A DNA stretch of 64,000 nucleotides from Moorella glycerini (GTDB lineage Bacteria; Bacillota; DSM-521; Neomoorellales; Neomoorellaceae): assembly GCF_009735625.1 (NCBI RefSeq), contig NZ_CP046244.1, forward strand, positions 1,364,001-1,428,000, given 5' to 3'. Position numbers and translations under genes: made by a program. Each line of letters opens with the position of its first letter. Position 1 is the first letter of the stretch. Positions 1-7,387 of this stretch are shown piece after piece. Under the pieces are notes generated by a model that saw only the letters and a list, made by a program, of their open reading frames with translations, did not search any database and had not been told where the DNA came from.

Positions 1-182
1 TTGCCGTTGACCCGGATGTAATTCCCCTGGGTACCAGGCTCTACGTCGAAGGCTATGGCTTTGGCATTGCCCAGGATGTGGGCAGTGCCATCAAGGGTAA
101 CCGCATTGACGTTTTCCTGGATACGGAGGCGGCTACGGCCCGCTGGGGCGTCCGCCGGGTGAAGGTTTACGTGTTGAAATAG
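1..182 (+). CDS. 3D-domain protein, C-terminal end (YabE-like)
   Basis: Only the last 59 codons are in the window, read in the frame that begins at base 3 and ending with TAG at 180-182. The visible part carries the signature of the 3D domain, named for its three conserved aspartates: VDPDVIPLGT, then GFGIAQDVGSAIKG, then RIDVFL. This is the double-psi beta-barrel fold of MltA-like and YabE/Rpf-like cell-wall enzymes, which act on peptidoglycan outside the membrane. The position just before rsmA matches yabE of Bacillus, although rnmV, which lies between them there, is absent. The N-terminal domains (usually DUF348 and G5) are outside the window, so the exact subfamily cannot be confirmed. 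Confidence 0.8.
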   Translation, partial: AVDPDVIPLGTRLYVEGYGFGIAQDVGSAIKGNRIDVFLDTEAATARWGVRRVKVYVLK

Positions 183-236
183 GCACCGGTACCGGCTCAG
201 GCATTGCTGCTAGGGTAGCGGCATAAAATGGTAACT

Positions 237-267
237 AACACCACCCCGCGAGGTGGTGTTTATTTTT
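237..267 (+). terminator. Rho-independent terminator after the 3D-domain gene
   Basis: AACACCACC (237-245) pairs with GGTGGTGTT (252-260) around a short GC-rich loop and is followed by a T-rich run. It closes the upstream transcript and separates it from rsmA, which has its own promoter. Confidence 0.85.
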
Positions 268-307
268 GCTTTCCCACATCTCATAGGGTTTTTCCATTTA
301 CATATAT

Positions 308-336
308 TTGTACCATGGCTGCAGATGTAGTATAAT
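308..336 (+). promoter_or_regulatory. SigA-type promoter of rsmA
   Basis: TTGTAC (308-313) and TATAAT (331-336) are separated by 17 bases. The expected start point is only a few bases ahead of the GGAGGG ribosome binding site (345-350), so the leader is very short. Confidence 0.65.
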
Positions 337-356
337 ACCTCTATGGAGGGATTGGG

Positions 357-1238
357 GTGGATTCTGTAGCCACGCCAGGCAAAACCCTGGCCCTGGTCCG
401 GGAAAAGGGGCTGGTACCCCGTAAATCCCGGGGCCAGAATTTTCTTGTGGATGTAAATATCGTGCGGAAAATTGCCGGGGCCGCTGGCCTTGGCCCTGAT
501 GATACTGTTGTCGAGATAGGTCCCGGGCTGGGAGCCCTTACCCAGGAGCTGGCGGAACAGGCGGGACTGGTAATAGCCATTGAGATCGACCGGGATTTAA
601 TATCTGCTCTAAAAGAAACCTTGAAGGATAAGGCCAATGTGCGCCTGGTTGCCGGCGATGCCTTAAAAGTTGATTTTGACGAATTAGTTGCCAGATTTAA
701 GGGAAATGGAGGAGGAAGGTTGCCCACTTATAAGCTAGTGGCCAACCTTCCTTATTATATAACCACCCCCATCCTGATGCATTTACTGACCGGTAAATTT
801 CAGATTACGGAACTTGTTTTAATGGTCCAGGCCGAAGTGGGCTACCGGATGCTGGCCTTACCGGGAAGCAAGGATTATGGCTCTTTGAGTGTAGTGGTCC
901 AGTATTATACGAAACCGGCCATTATCTTGAAGGCACCGCGCACCGTCTTTTACCCGCGGCCGGAGGTCGACTCCCTGGTAGTGAAACTAACCCGCCGGCC
1001 GGAGCCGGCGGTACAGGTAGGGGATGAAGATTTCTTTTTCCAGGTAGTCCGGGCCGCCTTTAACCAGCGACGTAAAACCCTTTTAAACGCCCTGGGGAGC
1101 CTGGGACTGGAACGTCCCCTGTTACTAAAAGCTATGGCAGTTACCGGAGTGGAACCCCGGCGAAGGGGAGAAACCTTGACGATTGAAGAGTTTGCTAACT
1201 TGAGTAAAGCGTTACAGCAACAAATGGAAAGAAGGTGA
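357..1238 (+). CDS. rsmA: 16S rRNA (adenine1518/1519-N6)-dimethyltransferase
   Basis: RsmA (KsgA) dimethylates two adjacent adenines in the 3'-terminal hairpin of 16S rRNA during small-subunit maturation, using SAM. The 293-residue protein has the family order: QNFLVD near residue 27, SAM-binding motif I VEIGPGLGALT around residue 52, a D at the end of strand 2 (EIDRDL), and the catalytic NLPYY motif near residue 130. Length is normal for the family. The start is GTG at 357, six bases after GGAGGG. The stop TGA shares a base with the ATG of the next gene, so the two are translationally coupled. The place between a 3D-domain gene and yabG/veg is the usual one in Firmicutes. Confidence 0.95.
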   Translation: MDSVATPGKTLALVREKGLVPRKSRGQNFLVDVNIVRKIAGAAGLGPDDTVVEIGPGLGALTQELAEQAGLVIAIEIDRDLISALKETLKDKANVRLVAGDALKVDFDELVARFKGNGGGRLPTYKLVANLPYYITTPILMHLLTGKFQITELVLMVQAEVGYRMLALPGSKDYGSLSVVVQYYTKPAIILKAPRTVFYPRPEVDSLVVKLTRRPEPAVQVGDEDFFFQVVRAAFNQRRKTLLNALGSLGLERPLLLKAMAVTGVEPRRRGETLTIEEFANLSKALQQQMERR

Positions 1239-1720
1239 TGCCGGTGTATTATATCAGTCCTACTAAGGGTCGCCTGACGGCTGAAGAAATGTTTGCCGAC
1301 ATGATGCAGTTTATCGAGGCCAATCCCGAGGCCCAGTACAAGATCATTATAGGCTCGGATTCCCAGGCCCGGGTCCGTACCTGCTTTGTCACGGCTGTCA
1401 TAGTCCACCAGGTAGGCCGGGGAGCTCGCTACTACTACAGTAAAAGGTACCAGCGCAAGATTACGTCCCTGCGCCAGAAGATCTTTTATGAAACGGCTTT
1501 GAGCCTGGAAACGGCCAGCTTTATCGCCCAGAAGCTGGCGGCCAACGGTCATGCTGATCTCAACCTGGAGATCCACCTGGACATCGGGCCCAACGGCAAT
1601 ACCAGGGAATTAATCCGGGAAATTGTCGGCATGGTGGTGGGCAGCGGTTTTGCCGCCAGGATCAAACCCTATTCCTGCGGGGCCTCCAAGGTAGCCGATA
1701 AGTACACCAAGAGCGGCTAA
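1238..1720 (+). CDS. YkuK-like RNase H-fold protein (DUF458)
   Basis: This 160-residue protein resembles Bacillus YkuK, a DUF458 family member with a predicted ribonuclease H-like fold; its biochemical role is not established. Visible family features are an N-terminal SPTKGRLT segment, a GSDSQ motif near residue 41 that supplies an acidic residue of the fold, and a late LDIGPNGNTRELI segment with a second acidic position. I chose ATG at 1238, which overlaps the rsmA stop by one base; GTG at 1235 would add one residue. Co-transcription with rsmA is expected from the overlap and the lack of a terminator between them. Confidence 0.8.
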   Translation: MPVYYISPTKGRLTAEEMFADMMQFIEANPEAQYKIIIGSDSQARVRTCFVTAVIVHQVGRGARYYYSKRYQRKITSLRQKIFYETALSLETASFIAQKLAANGHADLNLEIHLDIGPNGNTRELIREIVGMVVGSGFAARIKPYSCGASKVADKYTKSG

Positions 1721-1775
1721 GGGTGAAAATATGTGGAGCACGTCATAAATGTTAAATGGAGTCAGGAGTAAATTG

Positions 1776-1805
1776 CGGGTGCTTATATATTCGGGTGCTT
1801 ATATA
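1776..1805 (+). repeat. Short direct repeat, 2 x 14 bp
   Basis: CGGGTGCTTATATA occurs at 1776-1789 and again at 1792-1805, two bases apart. It lies just before the terminator hairpin. It may be a slippage product; no function is evident. Confidence 0.7.
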
Positions 1806-1806
1806 A

Positions 1807-1852
1807 AAGAGGTGGCCACCCTTATCCCGCGGGGTTGCCACCTCTTCTAGTT
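1807..1852 (+). terminator. Terminator of the rsmA-ykuK transcript
   Basis: AAGAGGTGGC (1807-1816) pairs with GCCACCTCTT (1837-1846), followed by CTAGTTT. The stem is strong but the T-run is weak. Its symmetry may let it work for both strands, including for the opposing sleB-like gene before the insertion sequence arrived. Confidence 0.7.
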
Positions 1853-1878
1853 TAATAGACTGGTTCCGTACTTTTTAA

Positions 1879-3956
1879 CCCAACTTTGACACTAAAACTT
1901 CTATTTCAAGGGCTTAAAGACCACCAAGACTAGTAATATCAACGATCTTTCTCTACCGAAGTCGGCAAAACGTAGTGAAAACAAATCTGCCTTAGAGTAT
2001 TTTCACGCCGGGCATCTCTTGGTATAATAGTAATGACGATAACCGAGGTGATGCCCCTTTGTTCCCCCGTATTATCACTACCAGGCGCGGCGGCCATACC
2101 TACCATTATCTGGTCCTGGTAGAATCCTACCGGGAAAAAGGCAAGGTAAAACAGCGCCAGGTTGGGCATTTAGGCAACATCGACCAGTATTCCCAGGAAG
2201 AGATACAGCGGCTTATTAATAAACTGCGGGAATTCCTTAAGGAAGATGAGCTGGGCACTGTTAAGGACCTCCAGACCTTCGGCACCAAGCATTATGGTAT
2301 CCCCTATGTGGTGAATTTTTTCTGGGAGCGACTGGACCTGGACGCCTTCTTTAAAAACTATCTCCAAAATCGTCAAGTAGAGATGGATGTGGCCTTATGC
2401 ACCAAGATTATGATTTTAAACCGCCTCATCGCTCCTAAAAGCAAGCTTGGAGTATCCCAATGGTTAAGGCAAATTTACCTGCCGGAACTGGAAGAGAAAC
2501 AGCCTGAGTTGCATCATTTTTACCGTACTCTTGACGTCCTGGAAGAAATGAAGGATTATCTGGAACGCCACTTGTACAACCGGCTTACGGATCTCTTGAG
2601 TTATCAGCTTAACCTGGTGTTTTACGACTTGACCAGCAGCTACTTTGAAGGTACCCATTGCCCCCTGGCCAGGTTCGGTTATTCCCGCGACCACCGGCCG
2701 GACTGCCGGCAAATTAATATTGGCCTCCTGGTGACTCCGGAAGGCATGCCTATTGCCCACCAGGTATTTGAAGGTAATATACCTGATAAAGTAACCGTGG
2801 CTGGCGCCATCGAACAACTTAAGCAAAAGTTTGCCATCAAGAGCTGTATTTTCGTGGGCGACCGGGGTATGCTGACCAGTCATAATTTAGAAGAACTCAA
2901 GGAGGCTAACTTCCGTTATATCCTGGGCTTTCATAAACGCGGCCGGGAAGTGAGCGATGAACTACTGGCCAGGTACCAAAACCTCGAAGAATACCAGCTA
3001 ATAGACGGCGATAACCCCCTCTTTTATGTGGAAGTACCACCAGAGCAGGTACAGGCTCCCCCTAAAGAAAACTTGGTAGAGGGAGAAGAGGAAGAAAAGG
3101 AAAACTTCGAGCCTCCGGTTCGCTATATCCTTTGCCACAATCCTCTCAAAGCCCAAGAGGATTATGAATTTCGGGTCAAAGCGATAGAAGAAGCCAGGAT
3201 AAAATTGCAAGAGCTGAAAGACAGGCTGGCCCGGGAAACCCCGCGGCGGGGGCGCAAGCCTACCACAAAAGGAGTCATGCTTAAAGCAGCTGCTATCCTT
3301 AACAAGAAGGGCCTTGCTCCAATTTTTGATATTACTTATGACGGCAAGTCTTTCAACTTTGAAATTAATGAGCCGGCTCTGGCTAAAGAGGCTTTGCGGG
3401 ACGGCAAATTTTTAATCCAGACTAATGCTGACCTGCCAGCTGAGGAGGTAATTGCCGCCTATAAAAACCTGCTCCAGGTAGAAACCGCCTTTCGCCATAT
3501 CAAGGACTTCATTCGCTTGAGGCCTATCTACCACTACAACGAAAGTCGGGTTAAGGGACACATCTTTATATGTGTGCTGGCTTATCTCTTTGAAAAATGG
3601 CTGGAGGTGATACATCGCCGATATATTGAAGATGAGATTTTTAAGGCGAAACAAATCCCTGATCCTGAAAGTCAAGAAAGAGAGTTACGCCGCTGGAAGG
3701 TTGCCCATAAAAGCGGCCGCCGTATCCTGGAATTATTAGAAGAGATAAAGGCTGTTGACCAGCAGTTTCTTGATAAGCGGATTTATAGTATCACCCAGCC
3801 CGGACAAAGCCAGAGTGAATTGTTAAAAATTTTGGGCCTTCCACTTCCACCTAAAATTTTAACCTTCAGGTAGCCACTAAGAGCCCCAGAAAGGGGTTGT
3901 AGTGACAATTGTCCCTATGGACCCCTTGATTTTTAAGGGGCGGTGTCAAAGTTGGG
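1879..3956 (+). mobile_element. Insertion sequence copy 1 (IS1634-like, IS4 superfamily)
   Basis: The element is about 2078 bp. Its ends are inverted: CCCAACTTTGACAC at 1879-1892 and the reverse complement ending at 3956. It is flanked by a perfect 6-bp target duplication, TTTTAA at 1873-1878 and 3957-3962. It holds one transposase gene and a likely promoter, TTTTCA (2000-2005) and TATAAT (2023-2028) at 17-base spacing. A second copy with an identical transposase product lies at 14890-16967 in the opposite orientation. Insertion fell on the stop codon of the sleB-like gene and the duplication restored it. IS1634 assignment rests on transposase style and the 6-bp AT-rich duplication. Confidence 0.92.
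2059..3873 (+). CDS. IS1634-like DDE transposase (copy 1)
   Basis: A 604-residue transposase that catalyses cut-and-paste movement of its own element. The likely DDE triad is D in VFYDLTSSYFEG (near residue 195), D in FVGDRGMLT (near residue 270) and E in YKNLLQVETAFRHIK (near residue 475). The last segment matches the Y-R-E-K signature region of the IS4 superfamily, with E and K at the expected spacing. An acidic EEEEKE stretch interrupts the middle, typical of the insertion domain in long IS4-type enzymes. The start is TTG at 2059 after GAGGTGATG. The protein is identical to that of copy 2, so both copies look intact and recently moved. Confidence 0.92.
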   Translation: MFPRIITTRRGGHTYHYLVLVESYREKGKVKQRQVGHLGNIDQYSQEEIQRLINKLREFLKEDELGTVKDLQTFGTKHYGIPYVVNFFWERLDLDAFFKNYLQNRQVEMDVALCTKIMILNRLIAPKSKLGVSQWLRQIYLPELEEKQPELHHFYRTLDVLEEMKDYLERHLYNRLTDLLSYQLNLVFYDLTSSYFEGTHCPLARFGYSRDHRPDCRQINIGLLVTPEGMPIAHQVFEGNIPDKVTVAGAIEQLKQKFAIKSCIFVGDRGMLTSHNLEELKEANFRYILGFHKRGREVSDELLARYQNLEEYQLIDGDNPLFYVEVPPEQVQAPPKENLVEGEEEEKENFEPPVRYILCHNPLKAQEDYEFRVKAIEEARIKLQELKDRLARETPRRGRKPTTKGVMLKAAAILNKKGLAPIFDITYDGKSFNFEINEPALAKEALRDGKFLIQTNADLPAEEVIAAYKNLLQVETAFRHIKDFIRLRPIYHYNESRVKGHIFICVLAYLFEKWLEVIHRRYIEDEIFKAKQIPDPESQERELRRWKVAHKSGRRILELLEEIKAVDQQFLDKRIYSITQPGQSQSELLKILGLPLPPKILTFR

Positions 3957-3958
3957 TT

Positions 3959-4744
3959 TTAACGGGCAAAAACGTGGTTGCCAATGGTGGTGATAATGGT
4001 CCGCGTCCAGACCCAGGAGTTAGCCGGGACCTGGGCCGGATTCCAGAAAAAGAGGGCACCGCCGCTGGGATCATAGCCCCGCAGGGCTTCGCGGGCCGCC
4101 TGGTAGGCAGTAGCATCGGGAGTCAGGTAAAACTGGCCGTCGTTTACCGAAGTGAAGGCGTCGGGGTCATAGATGACACCGGCAATGGTCCGGGGAAAGC
4201 GCCCGTCCCGGGTGCGGTTAATGGCCACGGCAGCTACGGCTACCTGGCCGGCATAGGGTTCACCCCGGGCTTCACCATAAATTAGATGGGCCAGCAGGTC
4301 CAGGTCGCTGGCACTATAATCAGTGCTTGTCCCCCGGGAGGCCGCAGGCTGGTAGGACCCGGCCGGGAGGCGTAAGACCTGTCCCGGGTAAATGACATCG
4401 CTGGTGAGATTATTGGCGGCCATGATTTGCTGGTAAGACAGGCCGTAGCGTTGACCGATAAGAAAGAGGGTATCGCCGGGCTGGACGACGTAAGTACTGC
4501 CGCCCCGGTCAGGTACCCAGAGGGTCTGGCCAGGATAGATCCATGTACTACTCAAGTTATTCGCTTGTTGGAGTTCCCAGGCGCTGATCCCATAGCGCTG
4601 GCCGATGAGATAGAGGGTATCGCCGGGCTGGACGGTGTAAGTGGCGGCTGCTGCTGTGCCGGCAAAGGCGAGGATGCCAATTAGCAGGAAAGAAGCCAGG
4701 CAAAATAGCCGCAGGCTGGCATAAATTATCCTAGAAATTGCCAT
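3959..4744 (-). CDS. SleB-like cell wall hydrolase with two LysM repeats
   Basis: A secreted peptidoglycan hydrolase of the SleB/CwlJ type (Hydrolase_2 domain), the class that includes lytic transglycosylases acting in spore-cortex germination. With the start at 4744 (261 residues) it begins with a typical signal peptide, hydrophobic through LLIGILAFAGTAAAA. Two LysM repeats follow, each with YTVQPGDTLYLIGQRYG or a close variant. The C-terminal domain has LLAHLIYGEARGEPYAGQ, where the glutamate is the likely catalytic residue, and AAVAINR. AAGGAG precedes the chosen ATG; an upstream in-frame ATG at 4816 would bury the signal peptide. The stop codon lies inside the target duplication of IS copy 1 and is intact. 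Confidence 0.88.
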   Translation of the reverse strand: MAISRIIYASLRLFCLASFLLIGILAFAGTAAAATYTVQPGDTLYLIGQRYGISAWELQQANNLSSTWIYPGQTLWVPDRGGSTYVVQPGDTLFLIGQRYGLSYQQIMAANNLTSDVIYPGQVLRLPAGSYQPAASRGTSTDYSASDLDLLAHLIYGEARGEPYAGQVAVAAVAINRTRDGRFPRTIAGVIYDPDAFTSVNDGQFYLTPDATAYQAAREALRGYDPSGGALFFWNPAQVPANSWVWTRTIITTIGNHVFAR

Positions 4745-4832
4745 CAACTCCTTTGATTTAACTTCTATCTCTAGGCCTGTCATCCAGCTTACTACCATTA
4801 TACATTTAATTACCATAACCCGTCACTGATAA

Positions 4833-4866
4833 ATAGTTACCAGGACCGGTGTATTATGGTAACTAT
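4833..4866. repeat. Inverted repeat between divergent genes
   Basis: ATAGTTACCA (4833-4842) and TGGTAACTAT (4857-4866) form a perfect 10-bp inverted repeat with a 14-base centre, in the gap between the sleB-like gene and yabG. It could be an operator or an RNA hairpin. No regulator can be named. Confidence 0.6.
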
Positions 4867-4917
4867 ACATAATATCCAATCAGAATATGGCAAGTTGCTG
4901 CATCGAGTACCGCCCTC

Positions 4918-4945
4918 ACCTCCTTAAGTCCCGGGGCATAAAATA
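4918..4945 (+). promoter_or_regulatory. Candidate SigK promoter of yabG
   Basis: AC at 4918-4919 is followed after 17 bases by CATAAAATA at 4937-4945, which matches the sigma-K pattern AC-N16/17-CATANNNTA. In Bacillus subtilis yabG is transcribed by sigma-K in the mother cell (established), so the match is in context. Confidence 0.55.
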
Positions 4946-4979
4946 GAATGATACAGGGCTTACGGGGGAGGGAAGCAGG

Positions 4980-5891
4980 TTGAATAACATTAAGCCCGGA
5001 GATATCGTGGCGCGGAAAAAATACGGTAAAGATATCTTTTTCAAAGTAAAGTCGCTTATTATAACTGATGCAGGAGAAACTACTGCCATTTTGCGGGGAC
5101 TGGATGTCAGGCTGGTAGCTGATGCCCCCCTGGAGGACCTGGAGCTGCAACCGGCCGAGGAAGTGCTGCGTTACCGCCACTGCGATATTCAAAAACACAG
5201 TCTTTGTTTCCGGCGGATTTTGCAGCGCCGGGAAGCCGAGAGGGAGGTTTTTTTATTGCGGGGTGAACGGCCGGGCCTGGGGGAAAGGGAGCTGGAAAAA
5301 CAGGAAGGTGCCCCCGGTGATGGTTTTTTTGAGGTACCGGGCCGGGTGCTGCATATCGACGGTGACGAGGAATACCTGGATAAGTGCCTCCATGCCTATG
5401 AGCAGCTAAGAATACCGGCCCAGGGCGTGTGCTTGCCAGAAGAACAGCAGGCGGCTAAAGTGAAGGAGCTTTTAAAGGAATATACCCCCGATATTCTGGT
5501 CCTTACGGGTCATGATGGCCTGCTCAGGGAAAAAAATAATACTTTTGCCGATCTGGATAGCTACCGCCACTCAAAGTACTTTGTAGCGGCAGTAAGGGCA
5601 GCCAGAACTTTAAGACCTACCCATGATGACCTGGTTATTTTTGCCGGGGCCTGCCAGTCCCATTATGAAGCCCTGCTTAAAGCCGGAGCCACCTTTGCCA
5701 GTTCGCCCCGGCGGGTTTTAATTCATGCCTACGACCCGGTTTTTGTGGTGGAGCGGATTGCCTATAGTTCCATTGAAAAAACCCTGGGCCCCGCGGATAT
5801 AATCAAAGATACCATCACCGGCAATGAAGGTATAGGTGGTATAGAGATTAAAGGTAAACTGCGCCTGGGTTATCCTATTTCCCCTTATTGA
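4980..5891 (+). CDS. yabG: Sporulation-specific protease YabG
   Basis: YabG is the spore-coat protease of endospore formers. In Bacillus it trims coat proteins such as SpoIVA and SafA, and in Clostridioides difficile it processes Csp germination proteins (both established). The 303-residue protein opens with KPGDIVARKKYGKDIFFKV, the family's N-terminal SH3-like segment, and its C-terminal half carries VLTGHDG, HSKYFVAAV, FAGACQSHYEALLKAGA and FASSP, all strongly conserved in the family. The start is TTG at 4980, seven bases after GGGGGAGG. It sits between the sleB-like gene (divergent) and veg, as in Bacillus where the order is ksgA, yabG, veg. Confidence 0.95.
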   Translation: MNNIKPGDIVARKKYGKDIFFKVKSLIITDAGETTAILRGLDVRLVADAPLEDLELQPAEEVLRYRHCDIQKHSLCFRRILQRREAEREVFLLRGERPGLGERELEKQEGAPGDGFFEVPGRVLHIDGDEEYLDKCLHAYEQLRIPAQGVCLPEEQQAAKVKELLKEYTPDILVLTGHDGLLREKNNTFADLDSYRHSKYFVAAVRAARTLRPTHDDLVIFAGACQSHYEALLKAGATFASSPRRVLIHAYDPVFVVERIAYSSIEKTLGPADIIKDTITGNEGIGGIEIKGKLRLGYPISPY

Positions 5892-5934
5892 AAATATCTT
5901 AATAACAAAGGCGAAATTTATACCATTATTCCCC

Positions 5935-5964
5935 TTGACAATAAGTCGGCTCCTCTAGTAAAAT
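5935..5964 (+). promoter_or_regulatory. Upstream promoter of veg (P1 candidate)
   Basis: TTGACA (5935-5940) and TAAAAT (5959-5964) with an 18-base spacer. It lies directly ahead of a second, stronger promoter. Confidence 0.55.
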
Positions 5965-5976
5965 AAACATTATGCC

Positions 5977-6005
5977 TTGACACCACCCCCTTGCTGTTGT
6001 ATAAT
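5977..6005 (+). promoter_or_regulatory. Consensus SigA promoter of veg
   Basis: TTGACA (5977-5982) and TATAAT (6000-6005) are exactly 17 bases apart, a perfect match to the sigma-A consensus in both hexamers. The veg promoter of Bacillus is also known for its strength. Confidence 0.9.
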
Positions 6006-6035
6006 AAAGTATACGCGGAAAGAGGGTGGTCTTTT

Positions 6036-6311
6036 TTGACAGGTAAAGAAGTACTGGCAACTATCAGAGAGGACCTGGAGTCCCGGGTAGGCCAGAAGGT
6101 AAGACTAAGAGCCAACCGCGGGCGGAAAAAGATCCTGGAGAGGACCGGTATACTGGAAAAGACTTACCCCAACATCTTTGTGATCCGACTGGAAGAGCAG
6201 AAAAGCCCGGAACGCCGGATATCCTTCAGCTATACCGATGTCCTTACCAATACAGTAGAATTAATGGTTGAGGGTGAGAGCGGTATTAAAAAACTGGGTG
6301 CCAAACATTAA
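6036..6311 (+). CDS. veg: Veg family protein
   Basis: A small, highly expressed Firmicute protein. In Bacillus, Veg stimulates biofilm formation by antagonising SinR (established there; the role in an anaerobe without evident SinR is unknown). The start is TTG at 6036, giving 91 residues that begin LTGKEVLATIREDLESRVG. A longer frame from 5991 would place the start upstream of the transcription start expected from the consensus promoter, so it is rejected. GAGGGTGG (6022-6029) is the ribosome binding site. The basic RANRGRKKILERTG segment and the ISFSYTDVLT segment are typical of the family. A strong terminator follows, so veg is monocistronic. Confidence 0.92.
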   Translation: MTGKEVLATIREDLESRVGQKVRLRANRGRKKILERTGILEKTYPNIFVIRLEEQKSPERRISFSYTDVLTNTVELMVEGESGIKKLGAKH

Positions 6312-6344
6312 AGAGCTATCAGGCCAAACCTGATAGCTTTTTTG
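6312..6344 (+). terminator. Rho-independent terminator of veg
   Basis: AGCTATCAGG (6314-6323) pairs perfectly with CCTGATAGCT (6329-6338) around a five-base loop, followed by six Ts. Confidence 0.95.
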
Positions 6345-6394
6345 TATCCGCAATAATTGCATATTTTGGGTTCCCCCACCCCATACTAGCAGCA

Positions 6395-7324
6395 GTGGGA
6401 CGGCAGCTGGCTGGCGCCCTGGGGGTAGAGCTGGCCGGAGTCCTGGTGGGGCAGGGGGTGGCCGGCCTGGCCCCTGAAGCCTGGGCTTACGGGGCGGACA
6501 AAGTTTACCTGGTTGAGGACCCCGTCCTGGGACCCTACCGCACGGCCCCCTATGCCCGGGCCCTGGTACAGCTGGTAAAGGAGTACAAACCGGAGGTCCT
6601 GCTGATGGGAGCCACCAGCCTGGGCCGGGACCTGGCGGGAGCCGTGGCCACCTCCCTGGGGACCGGCCTGACGGCCGATTGCACCAGTCTCACCATTGAC
6701 CCGGAGACGCGCCTCCTGGAGCAGACCCGGCCGGCCTTTGGCGGTAATGTCATGGCCACCATCCTCTGCCACCGGCACCGGCCCCAGATGGCCACCGTCC
6801 GGCCGCGGGTCATGCCCATGCCGTCCCGCCAGGAGGGCCGCCGGGGAGAACTGGTCCGGGTGGATATGGCCTTCAATGAAGCCGAGGTCCGGGCTGAGGT
6901 TATAGAGGTCATCGAAGAAAAAAACAAAGCCGTCTACCTCGACCGGGCGGAGATCATTGTTGCCGGCGGCCGGGGCGTGGGGTCGAAGGAAAACTTCCGC
7001 CTCCTGGATGAACTAGCCGGGGTCCTGGGCGGCACCCTGGGCGCCTCGCGGGCGGCGGTGGAGGCCGGGTGGCTGCCCCCGGAGTACCAGGTGGGCCAAA
7101 CAGGGACTACCGTGCGGCCGAAAGTCTATTTTGCCATCGGCATTTCCGGGGCCGTCCAACACCTGGTGGGCATGCAGACTTCAGACGTCATTGTGGCCAT
7201 TAATAATGACTCGCAGGCCCCTATTTTTAAAGTAGCCACCTATGGAATAGTCGGCGATTTCCGGGAAGTGGTACCGGCTTTAACGGCGGAATTTCGCCGC
7301 CAGCTGGTACCGGGGCCTGGGTAG
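6395..7324 (+). CDS. fixB: Electron transfer flavoprotein alpha subunit, 5'-truncated (FixB/EtfA)
   Basis: FixB pairs with FixA to form an electron-transferring, often bifurcating, flavoprotein that works with FixC and FixX. This frame has the FAD-binding C-terminal domain in full, with [38 protein letters not shown] and [13 protein letters not shown]. The N-terminal domain is cut: homology starts at [13 protein letters not shown], so about 20-25 residues are missing. The frame stays open back into the veg terminator with no start codon before GTG at 6395, and there is no ribosome binding site or clear promoter. No fixA lies upstream. It is best read as the remnant of a deletion that fused the veg 3' region to the inside of fixB; it is probably non-functional. 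Confidence 0.85.
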   Translation: MGRQLAGALGVELAGVLVGQGVAGLAPEAWAYGADKVYLVEDPVLGPYRTAPYARALVQLVKEYKPEVLLMGATSLGRDLAGAVATSLGTGLTADCTSLTIDPETRLLEQTRPAFGGNVMATILCHRHRPQMATVRPRVMPMPSRQEGRRGELVRVDMAFNEAEVRAEVIEVIEEKNKAVYLDRAEIIVAGGRGVGSKENFRLLDELAGVLGGTLGASRAAVEAGWLPPEYQVGQTGTTVRPKVYFAIGISGAVQHLVGMQTSDVIVAINNDSQAPIFKVATYGIVGDFREVVPALTAEFRRQLVPGPG

Positions 7325-7387
7325 GCTGGAAAAGCAGCTCGGGGTGGGTATTAGCACTGGTTGATGTTAAGTTCGTATGGGGGCATT

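Noticed and set aside
1776-1805. CRISPR-like repeat
   Set aside because: Only two 14-bp units with a two-base spacer; no array, no cas genes in the window.
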